A stretch of 64,000 nucleotides of DNA from Paenibacillus sp. 1001270B_150601_E10 (GTDB taxonomy: Bacteria; Bacillota; Bacilli; Paenibacillales; Paenibacillaceae), in contig NZ_JADMOL010000020.1 of the NCBI RefSeq assembly GCF_015558675.1, forward strand, positions 1 to 64,000. The letters run 5' to 3'. The stretch's first letter is position 1. Every line of letters starts with the position of its first letter. The position numbers were made by a program, and so were the translations under genes. Positions 1 to 9,584 of this stretch are shown piece by piece. The notes below the pieces were generated by a model, which did not search any database, was not told where the DNA came from, and saw only the letters and a program-made list of their open reading frames with translations.

Positions 1-41
1 TGTGTGGAGCTGACCAATACTAATCGGTCGAGGGCTTATCC
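1..41 (+). rRNA. rrl: 23S ribosomal RNA, 3' end (partial)
   Basis: The first bases match the conserved 3' end of bacterial 23S rRNA (GACCAATACTAATCGGTCGA at 11-30), ending near 41. The rest of the gene lies left of the window. A spacer of about 100 bases separates it from 5S rRNA, so this is the tail of an rrn operon read rightwards. Confidence 0.93.
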
Positions 42-140
42 TAAAGAAAAGATAACTTTACTTCCTTCACGATCAGTTTTCAGGGTGCAAACCTTGAATA
101 TATCCTTAAATGGACGATATTTTCCTTCGGAAAAATCGAG

Positions 141-257
141 TTTGGTGACGATGGCGAAAGGGTTCCACGCGTACCCATCCCGAACACGACCGTTAAGCCT
201 TTCAGCGCCGATGGTACTTGGACCGCAGGGTCCTGGGAGAGTAGGACGTTGCCAAGC
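141..257 (+). rRNA. rrf: 5S ribosomal RNA
   Basis: A 117-base segment beginning TTTGGTGACGATGGCG and ending GTAGGACGTTGCCAAGC has the full 5S pattern, including the central CCCATCCCGAACACGACCG block and the loop-E region GATGGTACTTGGACCGCAGG. The two ends can pair. It is the last gene of the rrn operon and is followed at once by a terminator. Confidence 0.95.
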
Positions 258-261
258 AGAG

Positions 262-293
262 AAATCCACTGACATGAGTCAGTGGATTTTTTT
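262..293 (+). terminator. rrn operon terminator
   Basis: A perfect 11-bp inverted repeat (AATCCACTGAC / GTCAGTGGATT, loop ATGA) is followed by a run of T residues at 287-293. It sits directly behind 5S rRNA. Confidence 0.93.
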
Positions 294-636
294 CTTGTCT
301 AAATTTATCTCTAATATCTGACTTTCTAACCCCTAAAGGTGATAGCCTATTACCAGACTAGCTTTTTAGCTGCGCAGTTATATAATCGACTCAAAACAGC
401 CAGAACAGTAAATGAATCAATATCCAGACTAACAATACATATTAAAATCAATTTTACATGTAATACTCGTAGCTTAGGCCAAGATCAACGTGTCATGATC
501 ATTGGTTTTAAGTATTTAACTTAATATAACCACGAAATTTTCAAACCTTGCGATATAACTAATTCGGAAGGTGACAATGAAATGTGCATAAGCTGTTGGT
601 TACTTTAAGACAGCATGAGGAATATATAAAAACTTT

Positions 637-822
637 TTTTCCACATTTGACCCCATAAACGGTTCTTTTTCTCCTTTTATGCGATGAATCTTTAACGTTG
701 TAAACAATCTTATCCACCTCTTTTCCACGGATTGTGGAAATGTCACGACATGTTCACACTCACAAGGCTTTTTAGCTATTTATTTCTACTTTAATAATGA
801 TTTATCCACACAATTATCCAAC
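637..822. other. cluster of DnaA-box-like 9-mers in non-coding DNA
   Basis: The stretch 294-909 holds no convincing gene and is AT-rich. Within it are one perfect DnaA box, TTATCCACA (802-810), and near matches: TTTTCCACA (637-645), TTATCCACC (710-718), TTTTCCACG (721-729), the reverse of ATTTCCACA (733-741) and TTATCCAAC (814-822). DnaA binding is inferred from the 9-mer alone. There is no dnaA or dnaN here, so this is not the replication origin. Clusters like this outside oriC are known in Bacillus as DnaA-box clusters. Confidence 0.45.
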
Positions 823-909
823 CTAATATTTATTCTAAGTAAAGAAAATGTGCATAGATAATTAAAATGTATTTAATGCTATTAAAATTGATAATTTCGT
901 TATAAGGTA

Positions 910-938
910 TTGGCAAAATGACAAAAGAGGCATATAAT
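910..938 (+). promoter_or_regulatory. sigma-A promoter of the ctsR operon
   Basis: TTGGCA (910-915) and TATAAT (933-938) are separated by exactly 17 bases, a near-consensus vegetative promoter. Transcription would start near 945, just where the CtsR-type repeats begin. Confidence 0.8.
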
Positions 939-941
939 AAT

Positions 942-987
942 GTCAAGGTCAAAGAAAGTCAAAGTCAATAAATATAGTCAAAGTCGA
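942..987 (+). promoter_or_regulatory. CtsR operator array
   Basis: GGTCAAA (947-953), three bases, then AGTCAAA (957-963) matches the CtsR heptad consensus RGTCAAANANRGTCAAA. Further GTCAA cores at 942, 964 and 977, plus GTCGA at 983, extend it. The site overlaps the expected transcription start, fitting autorepression of ctsR-mcsA-mcsB-clpC, as known in Bacillus subtilis. Confidence 0.85.
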
Positions 988-1046
988 ATAATCCCCCATC
1001 ATATTGGGTTAAACCTAATATAGATGCATTGAAAGGAGGGAGAGAG

Positions 1047-1511
1047 ATGCGCAATATTTCAGATATGATCGAACAGCACTTGAAGGTCTTGCTGATTGAC
1101 AGCAGGGAAGGCTTTGTTGAAATACAGCGAAATGATTTAGCTCAGCAGTTCTCTTGCGTTCCTTCTCAGATCAATTACGTGATAAGCACAAGATTTACGC
1201 TGGAGAAGGGCTATGTTGTAGAGAGCAAGCGCGGTGGCGGCGGGTATATTCGTATCCAACGGATTCAACTACCTTCTCAGCAGGTTATACATGCTCATGT
1301 ATGTGATACAATTGGCGACCGAATTGGTCAAGATACAGCAGAAGGTCTGATCTATCAGCTGGAAGAAAGCAAGACGATCTCCCGACGTGAAGCTCAATTG
1401 CTTCGTGCAGCTATATCGAGAGATAACCTGTATATCAAGCTTCCTTATCGAGATGAACTACGTGCACGTCTTTTAAGGGCAATGCTGATTGCACTGCTAG
1501 GGAACTCATAG
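1047..1511 (+). CDS. ctsR: CtsR, class III heat-shock repressor
   Basis: This 154-residue protein is the repressor of clp and related stress genes. The N-terminal half is a winged helix (residues about 1-70) with the glycine-rich wing RGGGGY at 62-67, the element known to sense heat and to carry the arginine that McsB phosphorylates. The C-terminal half is the helical dimer and McsB/ClpC-binding domain. The start was chosen at ATG 1047 because AAAGGAGGG (1032-1040) stands before it. It heads the ctsR-mcsA-mcsB-clpC operon and very likely represses itself through the repeats at 942-987. Confidence 0.96.
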   Translation: MRNISDMIEQHLKVLLIDSREGFVEIQRNDLAQQFSCVPSQINYVISTRFTLEKGYVVESKRGGGGYIRIQRIQLPSQQVIHAHVCDTIGDRIGQDTAEGLIYQLEESKTISRREAQLLRAAISRDNLYIKLPYRDELRARLLRAMLIALLGNS

Positions 1512-1607
1512 GGCATCGTGCTGCTTTAATATACATCAAGGACACAAGCAATCGGAGTAGAGCTCGCGAATCGTCACTTAGGTGCTGTAGAAGAGGAGGA
1601 GTGCAAG

Positions 1608-2168
1608 ATGATGTGTCAACAATGTGGGGAAAAGCCTGCTACCTTGCATTTTACAAAGATCGTAAATGGCCAGAAAACGGAATTTCATTTATGTGAGAGC
1701 TGCGCACGCGAAAAAGGAGATATTCTTCAAGGTGCAAACGACAGCTTCTCTATCCATAACTTATTGTCTGGATTAATGAATTTAGATCAACCAACAGGGT
1801 TGCAAAATGGACTTTATGGCTTTTCAATGAACAAGCCAGTACCCGAGAAGTTAAAGTGCGATCATTGTGGATTAACTTTTGAGCAATTCAGCAAGATGGG
1901 ACGCTTTGGATGTGACGAATGCTATCATGCGTTTAGTTCACGTCTAGATCCAATTTTAAAAAGAGTGCACGGAAATGTCGTGCATGTCGGCAAGATTCCA
2001 AAGAGAAGCGGCGTCGTGATGAACCAGCGCAGAGAGCTGGAGGATCTCCGCAAGCAGCTCCAGGAAAGCATTCAGCTTGAACAATTCGAAACGGCAGCAG
2101 AGCTCCGCGACCGAATCCGAGAGCTGGAGCTTAAGATGAATGGAGCCTCTGATGCTGAGCAAGCGTAA
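1608..2168 (+). CDS. mcsA: McsA, zinc-binding activator of McsB
   Basis: The 186-residue product has four CxxC motifs (CQQC near residue 3, then CESC, CDHC and CDEC), the zinc clusters by which McsA binds metal and McsB. A C-terminal UVR-type helical hairpin (about 140-180, with LEDLRKQL and FETAAELRDRI) resembles the UVR domain of ClpC. McsA is needed for McsB kinase activity and for delivering substrates to ClpCP. A strong site GAGGAGG stands before ATG 1608; a second ATG follows directly at 1611. It is second in the ctsR operon. Confidence 0.94.
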   Translation: MMCQQCGEKPATLHFTKIVNGQKTEFHLCESCAREKGDILQGANDSFSIHNLLSGLMNLDQPTGLQNGLYGFSMNKPVPEKLKCDHCGLTFEQFSKMGRFGCDECYHAFSSRLDPILKRVHGNVVHVGKIPKRSGVVMNQRRELEDLRKQLQESIQLEQFETAAELRDRIRELELKMNGASDAEQA

Positions 2169-2203
2169 CAACTACAATATTGGGGTAAGGAGGAATATGT
2201 GGC

Positions 2204-3328
2204 ATGTCCAATCAAGCATTTATGAACCAACCAGTAAGTGATTGGATGCGGGGTACGGGGCCTGATTCAGACATCGTAATTAGCAGTCGAATACGGATCG
2301 CCCGTAATCTGCACGGTATTCCGTTTCCATTGCTTGCGACGACACAGCAATCGGCTGAATCGCTGGAGAAGCTTACGGAAGTAGGACAATCTGAAGCATT
2401 GTCTAAACTAGGGCCATTCGAATTCTTTAATATGGCGGATCTCAATGAGATGGAGCGCCAAGTGCTCGTCGAGAAGCATTTGATTAGTCCTAATCTTGCA
2501 AATGAATCCCGTAACGGTGGCGTTATTCTCAGCAAAGACGAATCCATCAGCATTATGGTGAACGAAGAGGATCACTTGCGCATTCAATGCTTATACCCAG
2601 GTCTGCAAATTCAGAAGGCTTGGGAGGCAGCTAGCTATATTGACGATATCTTTGAATCCAATATCGATTATGCCTTTGACGAGAAGCGAGGCTATCTCAC
2701 TAGCTGTCCAACGAACGTTGGAACCGGGATCAGAGCATCTGTGATGATGCATTTGCCAGCATTGGTTATAACTTCTCAGATAAATCGAATTCTGCAAGCT
2801 GTACACCAGGTCGGCTTGGCTGTTCGTGGCCTGTATGGTGAGGGCAGTGAAGCGATTGGCAACCTGTTTCAAATCTCGAATCAGATTACGCTAGGTCAAT
2901 CTGAACAGGAAATCATGGAGAATCTGTTTGGCGTAGTAAAACAAATCATCGAGCATGAGCGCGCTGCCCGCGAGCAGTTGCAGCAGAGCATGATGACGAA
3001 GCTGACAGACCGCGTATGCCGGTCATATGGGATCTTGAAGCATGCCGCGATTATGGATTCCAAAGAGGCTGCACAGCGTTTGTCTGATATTCGGCTGGGA
3101 GCGGATCTTCAATTGTTGAAGGAAGTTTCGCCTGTCATGTTGAATGAATTGATGGTAATGACTCAACCTGGATTTTTGCAGCATATTTATAACAAGCCAA
3201 TGAATGCGGATGATCGAGATATTTACCGAGCTAGACTCATTCGAGAAACATTGGCGAAAGGAAGTAAAGCATCTGCCGAAGTGGCAAACCGAATAGACCA
3301 TCAAGATGAGCCCAAAGCTCAAGATTGA
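2204..3328 (+). CDS. mcsB: McsB, protein arginine kinase
   Basis: This 374-residue enzyme phosphorylates arginines in misfolded proteins and in CtsR, tagging them for ClpCP. It has the phosphagen-kinase fold without the creatine-kinase N-domain. SSRIRIARN near residue 27 and CPTNVGTG near 167 are the conserved nucleotide and catalytic segments. The RDIYRA motif at about 338-343 is the phosphoarginine-binding allosteric site (RDxxRA). Length is close to the usual 350-360, with a slightly longer C-terminus. It lies 35 bases after mcsA, in the same operon. Confidence 0.95.
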   Translation: MSNQAFMNQPVSDWMRGTGPDSDIVISSRIRIARNLHGIPFPLLATTQQSAESLEKLTEVGQSEALSKLGPFEFFNMADLNEMERQVLVEKHLISPNLANESRNGGVILSKDESISIMVNEEDHLRIQCLYPGLQIQKAWEAASYIDDIFESNIDYAFDEKRGYLTSCPTNVGTGIRASVMMHLPALVITSQINRILQAVHQVGLAVRGLYGEGSEAIGNLFQISNQITLGQSEQEIMENLFGVVKQIIEHERAAREQLQQSMMTKLTDRVCRSYGILKHAAIMDSKEAAQRLSDIRLGADLQLLKEVSPVMLNELMVMTQPGFLQHIYNKPMNADDRDIYRARLIRETLAKGSKASAEVANRIDHQDEPKAQD

Positions 3329-3380
3329 TATTTAAAAAAGCAATGAAATACGTACATTAATCATGTGGAGGTGCAAGTCG

Positions 3381-5840
3381 ATGATGTTTGGAAGATTTAC
3401 AGAGCGTGCCCAGAAGGTATTGGCGTTGGCTCAAGAAGAAGCCGTTCGCTTAGGTCACAACAATATTGGTACAGAGCATATTTTGCTCGGTTTAATTCGC
3501 GAAGGGGAAGGCATTGCAGCTAAGGCACTTGTTGCTCTAGGCTTGAGCCTCGAAAAAATTCAGGATGAAGTGGAATCCTTGATCGGCAGAGGTCAAGAAC
3601 AGCCTACCAATATTGCATATACGCCTCGTGCGAAAAAAGTAATCGAGCTTTCCATGGATGAGGCTCGCAAGCTCGGTCATACCTATGTTGGTACAGAGCA
3701 TATCCTCCTTGGACTTATTCGCGAGGGAGAAGGCGTTGCCGCTCGTGTGTTGAATAACTTAGGCGTCAGCTTGAACAAAGCGCGCCAGCAAGTGTTGCAG
3801 CTTCTTGGCAGCAGTGAAGCGGTATCGAGCCACCACGGAGCATCGCAAAATGTGAGCACGCCAACGCTGGATAGCCTGGCTCGTGATCTAACGGCCATTG
3901 CGAAAGAGGGCAACTTGGATCCGGTTATTGGCCGCAGCAAGGAAATTGAACGAGTGATTCAAGTCCTTAGCCGTCGTACGAAGAACAACCCAGTCCTTAT
4001 TGGGGAGCCTGGGGTAGGTAAGACAGCGATTGCTGAAGGATTGGCACAACGTATTATTCAGAATGAAATTCCTGAGACGCTGCGCGATAAGCGTGTTATG
4101 ACCCTGGATATGGGTTCTGTCGTTGCAGGTACGAAATATCGCGGAGAATTTGAAGATCGTTTGAAAAAGATTATGGATGAAATTCGTCAAGCGGGTAACA
4201 TCATTCTCTTTATCGATGAGCTCCATACTTTGATTGGTGCAGGTGGAGCAGAAGGCGCAATTGATGCCTCCAATATTCTGAAGCCTTCCTTGGCTCGTGG
4301 AGAACTGCAGTGCATCGGGGCAACTACCCTTGATGAATATCGCAAATACATCGAAAAGGATGCTGCGCTTGAGCGCCGCTTCCAGCCAATTACGGTTGAC
4401 CCGCCAACTCCAGAAGAAGCTATTCAGATTCTGAGCGGCTTACGTGATCGCTATGAAGCCCATCACCGTGTGAAAATTACGGATGATGCGATTGAAGCAG
4501 CCGTGAAGCTGTCTGATCGCTATATTACAGATCGCTTCTTGCCAGACAAAGCGATCGACTTGATTGACGAAGCGAGCTCCAAAGTAAGGCTCAACACATA
4601 TACGGTTCCACCTAATCTGAAAGAGCTTGAACAGCGCCTTGAAGATATCCGCAAGGAAAAGGATGCTGCTGTTCAAAGCCAAGAGTTCGAAAAAGCAGCT
4701 GCTTTGCGTGATACAGAGCAGAAGATGCGTGAGGAGCTTGAAACGGTTCGCAATCAGTGGAAAGAAAAGCAAGGCCGTATGGACTCCGAGGTTACGCCTG
4801 AGGACATTGCACAAATCGTTGCGAACTGGACTGGTGTACCGGTTGTGAAGCTTAAGGAAGAAGAGACAGATCGTCTTCTCAAAATGGAAGAGATTCTTCA
4901 TGAGCGTGTCATTGGCCAAGATGAAGCGGTTAAGGCTGTCAGCCGTGCGATCCGTCGTGCGCGTGCAGGCCTTAAAGATCCGAAGCGCCCAATGGGCTCC
5001 TTCATCTTCCTTGGACCTACAGGAGTAGGTAAGACAGAGCTTGCAAGAGCACTTGCTGAATCCATGTTTGGCGACGAAAATGCGGTTGTTCGCATTGATA
5101 TGTCCGAGTACATGGAGAAGCATTCCACGGCTCGTCTTGTCGGAGCGCCTCCAGGATATGTAGGCTATGAAGAAGGCGGTCAATTGACAGAGAAAGTTCG
5201 CCGCAAGCCTTATTCGGTTGTCCTTTTGGATGAGATTGAAAAAGCTCACCCTGAAGTATTCAACATTTTGCTGCAGGTGCTTGAGGATGGCCGACTGACA
5301 GACTCCAAAGGACGTGTTGTGGACTTCCGCAATACACTGATCATTCTGACATCGAACGTAGGGGCAGAAGCCATTAAGCGCAACAAAACGCTCGGCTTTA
5401 CTGCAGCTGACGATGCAAGCCGCGATTACAACAACATGAAGGATAAAGTGATGGAAGAGTTGAAGAAGAGCTTCCGTCCTGAATTCCTGAACCGTATCGA
5501 TGAGATTATCGTATTCCATTCCTTGGATGAGAAGCACATTGGGGAAATTGTAACCCTGATGGTCGATGATCTGAAGAAACGCTTGAATGAGCAAGGCATA
5601 GCGTTCAATTTGACAGACCAAGCCAAAGCATTTCTTGCGAAAGAAGGCTATGATCCTGCTTATGGTGCGCGTCCACTCCGTCGTGCGATTCAAAAGCATA
5701 TCGAGGATCGTTTGTCCGAAGAATTGCTTAAGGGGGCAATCAGCAAAGGAGACTCTGTCGTGATCGATGAGCGTGATGGTCAGCTAGTCGTTGAGCGCAG
5801 TACAGAACCAGCTGTAGAAACAACCCCAGCCTCGTCGTAA
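3381..5840 (+). CDS. clpC: ClpC, AAA+ unfoldase of the ClpCP protease
   Basis: At 819 residues this is full-length ClpC. It has two N-terminal Clp repeats (about 1-145, with [14 protein letters not shown] occurring twice), a first AAA+ module with Walker A GEPGVGKT near 208-215, a UVR/linker coiled coil near 410-460 that receives McsB and MecA, and a second AAA+ module with GPTGVGKT near 545-552. The start ATG 3381 follows TGGAGGTG (3365-3372); an in-frame ATG at 3363 would be too close upstream of that site. It is the last gene of the CtsR operon and is followed by a strong terminator. Confidence 0.97.
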   Translation: MMFGRFTERAQKVLALAQEEAVRLGHNNIGTEHILLGLIREGEGIAAKALVALGLSLEKIQDEVESLIGRGQEQPTNIAYTPRAKKVIELSMDEARKLGHTYVGTEHILLGLIREGEGVAARVLNNLGVSLNKARQQVLQLLGSSEAVSSHHGASQNVSTPTLDSLARDLTAIAKEGNLDPVIGRSKEIERVIQVLSRRTKNNPVLIGEPGVGKTAIAEGLAQRIIQNEIPETLRDKRVMTLDMGSVVAGTKYRGEFEDRLKKIMDEIRQAGNIILFIDELHTLIGAGGAEGAIDASNILKPSLARGELQCIGATTLDEYRKYIEKDAALERRFQPITVDPPTPEEAIQILSGLRDRYEAHHRVKITDDAIEAAVKLSDRYITDRFLPDKAIDLIDEASSKVRLNTYTVPPNLKELEQRLEDIRKEKDAAVQSQEFEKAAALRDTEQKMREELETVRNQWKEKQGRMDSEVTPEDIAQIVANWTGVPVVKLKEEETDRLLKMEEILHERVIGQDEAVKAVSRAIRRARAGLKDPKRPMGSFIFLGPTGVGKTELARALAESMFGDENAVVRIDMSEYMEKHSTARLVGAPPGYVGYEEGGQLTEKVRRKPYSVVLLDEIEKAHPEVFNILLQVLEDGRLTDSKGRVVDFRNTLIILTSNVGAEAIKRNKTLGFTAADDASRDYNNMKDKVMEELKKSFRPEFLNRIDEIIVFHSLDEKHIGEIVTLMVDDLKKRLNEQGIAFNLTDQAKAFLAKEGYDPAYGARPLRRAIQKHIEDRLSEELLKGAISKGDSVVIDERDGQLVVERSTEPAVETTPASS

Positions 5841-5881
5841 GCAAGAGGATAAAGTGAACCATATATTAACAAACAGCAGAG

Positions 5882-5909
5882 CGGGCCCGAAAAGGGCCCG
5901 TTTTTTTAG
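5882..5909 (+). terminator. terminator after clpC
   Basis: CGGGCCC / GGGCCCG (loop GAAAA) is followed by seven T residues. It closes the ctsR operon, so radA is probably transcribed separately. The 186 bases between it and radA show no strong promoter match; TTGACA at 5952-5957 has only a poor partner. Confidence 0.9.
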
Positions 5910-6095
5910 TTCTTACCTTTCCTCGAATCGTCAAAAATGGTAAACTTGAGATTGACAGATTTTTTCGGGGATTCTCAAGAGATCATCTGCTAGTCTTTCC
6001 TTCTCTTGAAAGTGAGAACCTGGAACGACATGCGTTGTTGAGCAGGTGCAAGGATGATCGTTTCAGATTTGCAAGTGAAGGAGTGTTGGCTGGCA

Positions 6096-7463
6096 ATGGC
6101 TAAAGTTAAGACGAAGTTTTACTGCTCGGAATGCGGCTATGAGTCGCCGAAGTGGATGGGGAAGTGCCCGGGATGCAGCGAATGGAACACGATGGTCGAA
6201 GAACGAGAGACCATTGTGAAGACAGCGGGGGTTCAATCTTCTCTTACTCAGGCGAAAGAAAAGCCGCAAGCTATCATACATATAGAGAGTGGCCAAGAAC
6301 CTAGATTAAGCACGACATTCACTGAGCTTGATCGTGTACTTGGTGGAGGAGTCGTCCCAGGGTCATTGATCTTGGTAGGCGGCGATCCCGGGATCGGCAA
6401 GTCCACACTGCTTCTTCAATCCTCTAATGCCCTTGCAGGAACAGGGCTTAAAGTACTTTATGTATCAGGTGAAGAGTCGTTAAGACAGACCAAACTTCGT
6501 GCCAATCGCCTAGGCAAGCTGTCTGATCAGTTGTTTGTCTTGAGCGAGACGAATTTACAATACATCGAAGAAGCCATTGAGTTGATGAAACCGGATTTCC
6601 TCGTGATTGACTCCATTCAGACTGTCTATCAACCGACGGTTGAATCTGCCCCGGGAAGTGTCGCACAAGTTCGTGAATGTACAAGTGCATTTATGCGCAT
6701 CGCTAAAGGTAGAGGCATCGCAACCGTCCTCGTGGGACACGTCACGAAGGAAGGAGCTATTGCGGGCCCTCGCCTGCTTGAACATATGGTGGATTGTGTT
6801 CTTTACTTTGAAGGAGAGCGTCATCACAGCTATCGAATCCTTCGAGCGGTTAAGAATCGATTTGGCTCAACGAATGAGATGGGTATCTTTGAGATGACGG
6901 AAGGTGGCCTTCGAGAAGTTAAGAATCCTTCGGAGCTGTTTCTTCAAGAGCGTCCATTAGGCGTGTCAGGCTCCATTGTTGTAGCGAGCATGGAGGGTAC
7001 CCGGCCTGTGCTAGTGGAGATGCAGGCTTTGGTGGCAGCAACGAACTTTCCGTCGCCAAGACGAACGGCAACGGGGATAGATCACCATCGGCTTGCACTT
7101 ATTATTGCAGTCTTGGAGAAGCGGATGGGCATGTTCCTGCAGAATCAGGATGCATACGTCAATGTAGCGGGTGGAATGAAGCTTGATGAGCCGGCAGTCG
7201 ATTTAGCGATTGCCGTAGCGATTGCTTCAAGCTTTCGAGATATGCCTACACAACCATTTGATGTCGTTATTGGTGAGGTAGGCCTTACAGGAGAGGTTCG
7301 GGCAGTATCCCGAGCGGAACAGCGCGTTAAGGAAGCAGAGAAGCTTGGCTTTAAGCGCATCATTATGCCGGAGAGCAGTCTTCGCGGTTGGACGCCTCCT
7401 AAGCAAATCGAGATTATTGGCGTACAAACCGTTGCAGAAGCTTTAACTGCAGCATTAGGTTAG
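6096..7463 (+). CDS. radA: RadA (Sms), DNA repair and recombination ATPase
   Basis: The 455-residue protein shows the three RadA parts in order. There is a zinc finger with C10, C13, C24 and C27, a RecA-like ATPase with Walker [11 protein letters not shown] near 95-104 and the RadA-specific KNRFG motif near 251-255, and a C-terminal Lon-protease-like domain lacking peptidase activity in the family. RadA acts in branch migration and recombinational repair. The start was set at ATG 6096, giving [10 protein letters not shown] as in relatives; GAAGGAG lies at 6077-6083. It is followed by disA after 16 bases. Confidence 0.95.
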   Translation: MAKVKTKFYCSECGYESPKWMGKCPGCSEWNTMVEERETIVKTAGVQSSLTQAKEKPQAIIHIESGQEPRLSTTFTELDRVLGGGVVPGSLILVGGDPGIGKSTLLLQSSNALAGTGLKVLYVSGEESLRQTKLRANRLGKLSDQLFVLSETNLQYIEEAIELMKPDFLVIDSIQTVYQPTVESAPGSVAQVRECTSAFMRIAKGRGIATVLVGHVTKEGAIAGPRLLEHMVDCVLYFEGERHHSYRILRAVKNRFGSTNEMGIFEMTEGGLREVKNPSELFLQERPLGVSGSIVVASMEGTRPVLVEMQALVAATNFPSPRRTATGIDHHRLALIIAVLEKRMGMFLQNQDAYVNVAGGMKLDEPAVDLAIAVAIASSFRDMPTQPFDVVIGEVGLTGEVRAVSRAEQRVKEAEKLGFKRIIMPESSLRGWTPPKQIEIIGVQTVAEALTAALG

Positions 7464-7479
7464 GGGGCTTAGAATATAG

Positions 7480-8559
7480 ATGAAAGAATCACAAACTCAA
7501 CAAGAGATTATGAATGATCTACTTAAGCTCGTGGCGCCGGGGACGGCGTTTCGAGATGGGCTTGAAAACGTTCTTCGTGCTAAGACCGGAGCTCTGCTCG
7601 TTGTCGGATACAGTCCTGAGGTGATGGAAGTCGTAGATGGCGGCTTCTCCATTAACTGCGACTTCTCACCAAGCTACCTATATGAGCTTGCTAAGATGGA
7701 CGGAGCAATCATCCTTAGCGAGGATTTGAAGCGGATCCTGTATGCCAATACGCAGCTGATCCCGGACTCGTCCATTCCATCGATAGAAACGGGGATTCGT
7801 CACCGTACTGCGGAGCGGGTCGCGAAGCAAACAGGAAAACTTGTTGTATCCATCTCACAGCGACGTAACGTCATCACCCTTTATCAAGGCAGTCTGCGCT
7901 ATGCGCTCAAGGATATGGGTGTGATCCTGACGAAGGCGAACCAAGCGATCCAAACGCTTGAAAAATATAAAGCTGTTCTCGTCCAAAGTCTGACCAATCT
8001 GACAGCCTCTGAGTTCGAGGAATTGGTTACATTGTATGATGTCGTAAATGTTATGCAACGTGTTGAGATGGTATTACGTATTAAGATGGAGATCAAGCGT
8101 TATATTAATGAGCTTGGCACCGAAGGCCGTCTTATTAGCATGCAGCTTGAAGAGCTGGTTAGCAATACAGAGGACGATGCTTGGCTGCTCTTTAAAGATT
8201 ATGCCAAGGATCCTAGTGACGACAAGATTCGAGATATCTTCGTTCAGCTGAAGAAGCTGAATGACGAAGAATTGCTGGATACGAATCATTTGATCCGAAT
8301 CCTAGGTTACCCTGTGACCAGCAACGCCCATGACGATTCGATATCGCCGCGCGGCTATCGCGTTCTGAATAAGATTCCAAGATTGCCGAACGTCGTGATT
8401 TCGAACCTTGTGGACAACTTTACAACCCTCCCTAAAGTCATGATGGCAACCATCGAGGAGCTGGATGAAGTCGATGGAATCGGGGAAGTACGTGCTCGAA
8501 CGATCAAAGAAGGATTGAAGCGTATTCAGGAACAAGTATTCATCGACAGGCAGATATAA
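7480..8559 (+). CDS. disA: DisA, DNA-integrity scanning diadenylate cyclase
   Basis: At 359 residues this matches DisA, which makes cyclic di-AMP from two ATP and stops doing so at branched DNA. The catalytic DAC domain is N-terminal, with DGA at 74-76 and RHRT at 107-110. A helical spine follows, and a C-terminal helix-hairpin-helix domain ([17 protein letters not shown]) binds DNA junctions. Its position directly behind radA fits the known physical and functional link between RadA and DisA in sporulating Bacilli. Confidence 0.96.
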   Translation: MKESQTQQEIMNDLLKLVAPGTAFRDGLENVLRAKTGALLVVGYSPEVMEVVDGGFSINCDFSPSYLYELAKMDGAIILSEDLKRILYANTQLIPDSSIPSIETGIRHRTAERVAKQTGKLVVSISQRRNVITLYQGSLRYALKDMGVILTKANQAIQTLEKYKAVLVQSLTNLTASEFEELVTLYDVVNVMQRVEMVLRIKMEIKRYINELGTEGRLISMQLEELVSNTEDDAWLLFKDYAKDPSDDKIRDIFVQLKKLNDEELLDTNHLIRILGYPVTSNAHDDSISPRGYRVLNKIPRLPNVVISNLVDNFTTLPKVMMATIEELDEVDGIGEVRARTIKEGLKRIQEQVFIDRQI

Positions 8560-8613
8560 ATTTCCTAAAATGAAAAATTGATCGTTGGGCATAGTAAAAT
8601 TAGAGGTGAACCT

Positions 8614-9345
8614 ATGATTACAAAGTCCATTCCGAACCTATTTACCATCGGTAACTTGTTCCTTGGCATTATTTCAATTATGTTTGCGTTTAATGATAAC
8701 TACAGCTTCGCCGCTTTAATGATCATCATCGCAATGCTGTTAGATGGCCTTGATGGTCGAGTGGCACGAGCATTGAATGTTCAGAGTGAGTTCGGAAAGG
8801 AACTGGATTCGTTATCGGACGTCATTTCATTTGGTGTAGCACCTGCTTTTGTCATGTATGTATGTGCATTTACCGAGATTAATCCTGTGCTGGCCTGGAC
8901 CGCAACGGCGATCTTCCCGATCTGCGGTGCGCTCCGATTGGCACGTTTCAATGTTGTGGATGGAGTTCCAGGGTATTTTACGGGACTGCCTATTCCAGCA
9001 GCAGGCGGTGTGCTTGCTACATTAGCTTTATTCCATGACAGCATTGCTGTTCCTTATCTGATCGTAGCTGTACTGCTGTTGTCTTATTTGATGGTCAGCA
9101 CGGTTCGCTATCCGAACTTTAAGAAGGTTGGCATTCCGAAAAAAGCGATTTGGATTACGCCTATCGTCATTGCGGCTGCTGTTGCAATAGCGGTATGGAA
9201 ACCAGAACAAACACCGAAGCTCATCTTCGTTCCGCTTGTGCTGTATGCGCTTCTAGGTATAAAAAAAAACGTTAGAATGATAATTCGGCGAGGTAAAAAA
9301 AGCAAGAAAACGGAAGAGTGGGCGGAAACCAAGCATTCTTCATAA
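8614..9345 (+). CDS. pssA: phosphatidylserine synthase (CDP-diacylglycerol-serine O-phosphatidyltransferase)
   Basis: This 243-residue membrane protein has the CDP-alcohol phosphatidyltransferase signature DG(x2)AR(x8)G(x3)D(x3)D, seen here as DGRVAR, then G, D and D. Most of the remainder is hydrophobic helices, and the C-terminus is basic (RRGKKSKKTE). It joins serine to CDP-diacylglycerol, the first step to phosphatidylethanolamine. ATG 8614 follows AGAGGTGA; an upstream in-frame ATG at 8578 has no ribosome site. No psd decarboxylase gene lies beside it, and its place behind disA is unlike Bacillus subtilis. Confidence 0.9.
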   Translation: MITKSIPNLFTIGNLFLGIISIMFAFNDNYSFAALMIIIAMLLDGLDGRVARALNVQSEFGKELDSLSDVISFGVAPAFVMYVCAFTEINPVLAWTATAIFPICGALRLARFNVVDGVPGYFTGLPIPAAGGVLATLALFHDSIAVPYLIVAVLLLSYLMVSTVRYPNFKKVGIPKKAIWITPIVIAAAVAIAVWKPEQTPKLIFVPLVLYALLGIKKNVRMIIRRGKKSKKTEEWAETKHSS

Positions 9346-9448
9346 CTAATAGAAGAGCTTTATTCTTGAGAAAGTGTTGCAAATGTATAAAGGTATATTG
9401 TCTTAATCATGCCATTCTCTCGAGACGCCTATTAAACCAATAAACAAT

Positions 9449-9482
9449 AAAAGCACCTGTTCTTAGGAACGGGTGCTTTTTT
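9449..9482 (+). terminator. terminator after pssA
   Basis: AAAGCACC-T-GTTC, loop TTAG, GAAC-G-GGTGC and a T run form a clear intrinsic terminator. The A-rich 5' flank means it may also stop leftward transcription from the gene at 9585-9980. Confidence 0.9.
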
Positions 9483-9584
9483 CGTTGATATTCATTTTTT
9501 ATAGACAAGCCTGAAGTTTCTTTCATGCGAAATCATGAGAACATGGTAGATCACGTATCCTGTTCTCTAAAAAGTAAACGCTCT

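Noticed and set aside
339-524. 61-codon open frame after the rrn terminator
   Set aside because: No ribosome site, no motif, and it lies in AT-rich spacer DNA.
637-822. DnaA boxes taken as the replication origin
   Set aside because: No dnaA, dnaN or rnpA gene is near. The gene order places this about where ctsR lies in Bacillus, away from oriC.
4440-5699. 419-codon open frame on the minus strand opposite clpC
   Set aside because: Antisense shadow of a conserved gene; composition unlike the other proteins in the window.
5952-5980. TTGACA with TCAAGA as a radA promoter
   Set aside because: The -35 is perfect but the -10 matches poorly; not strong enough to list.
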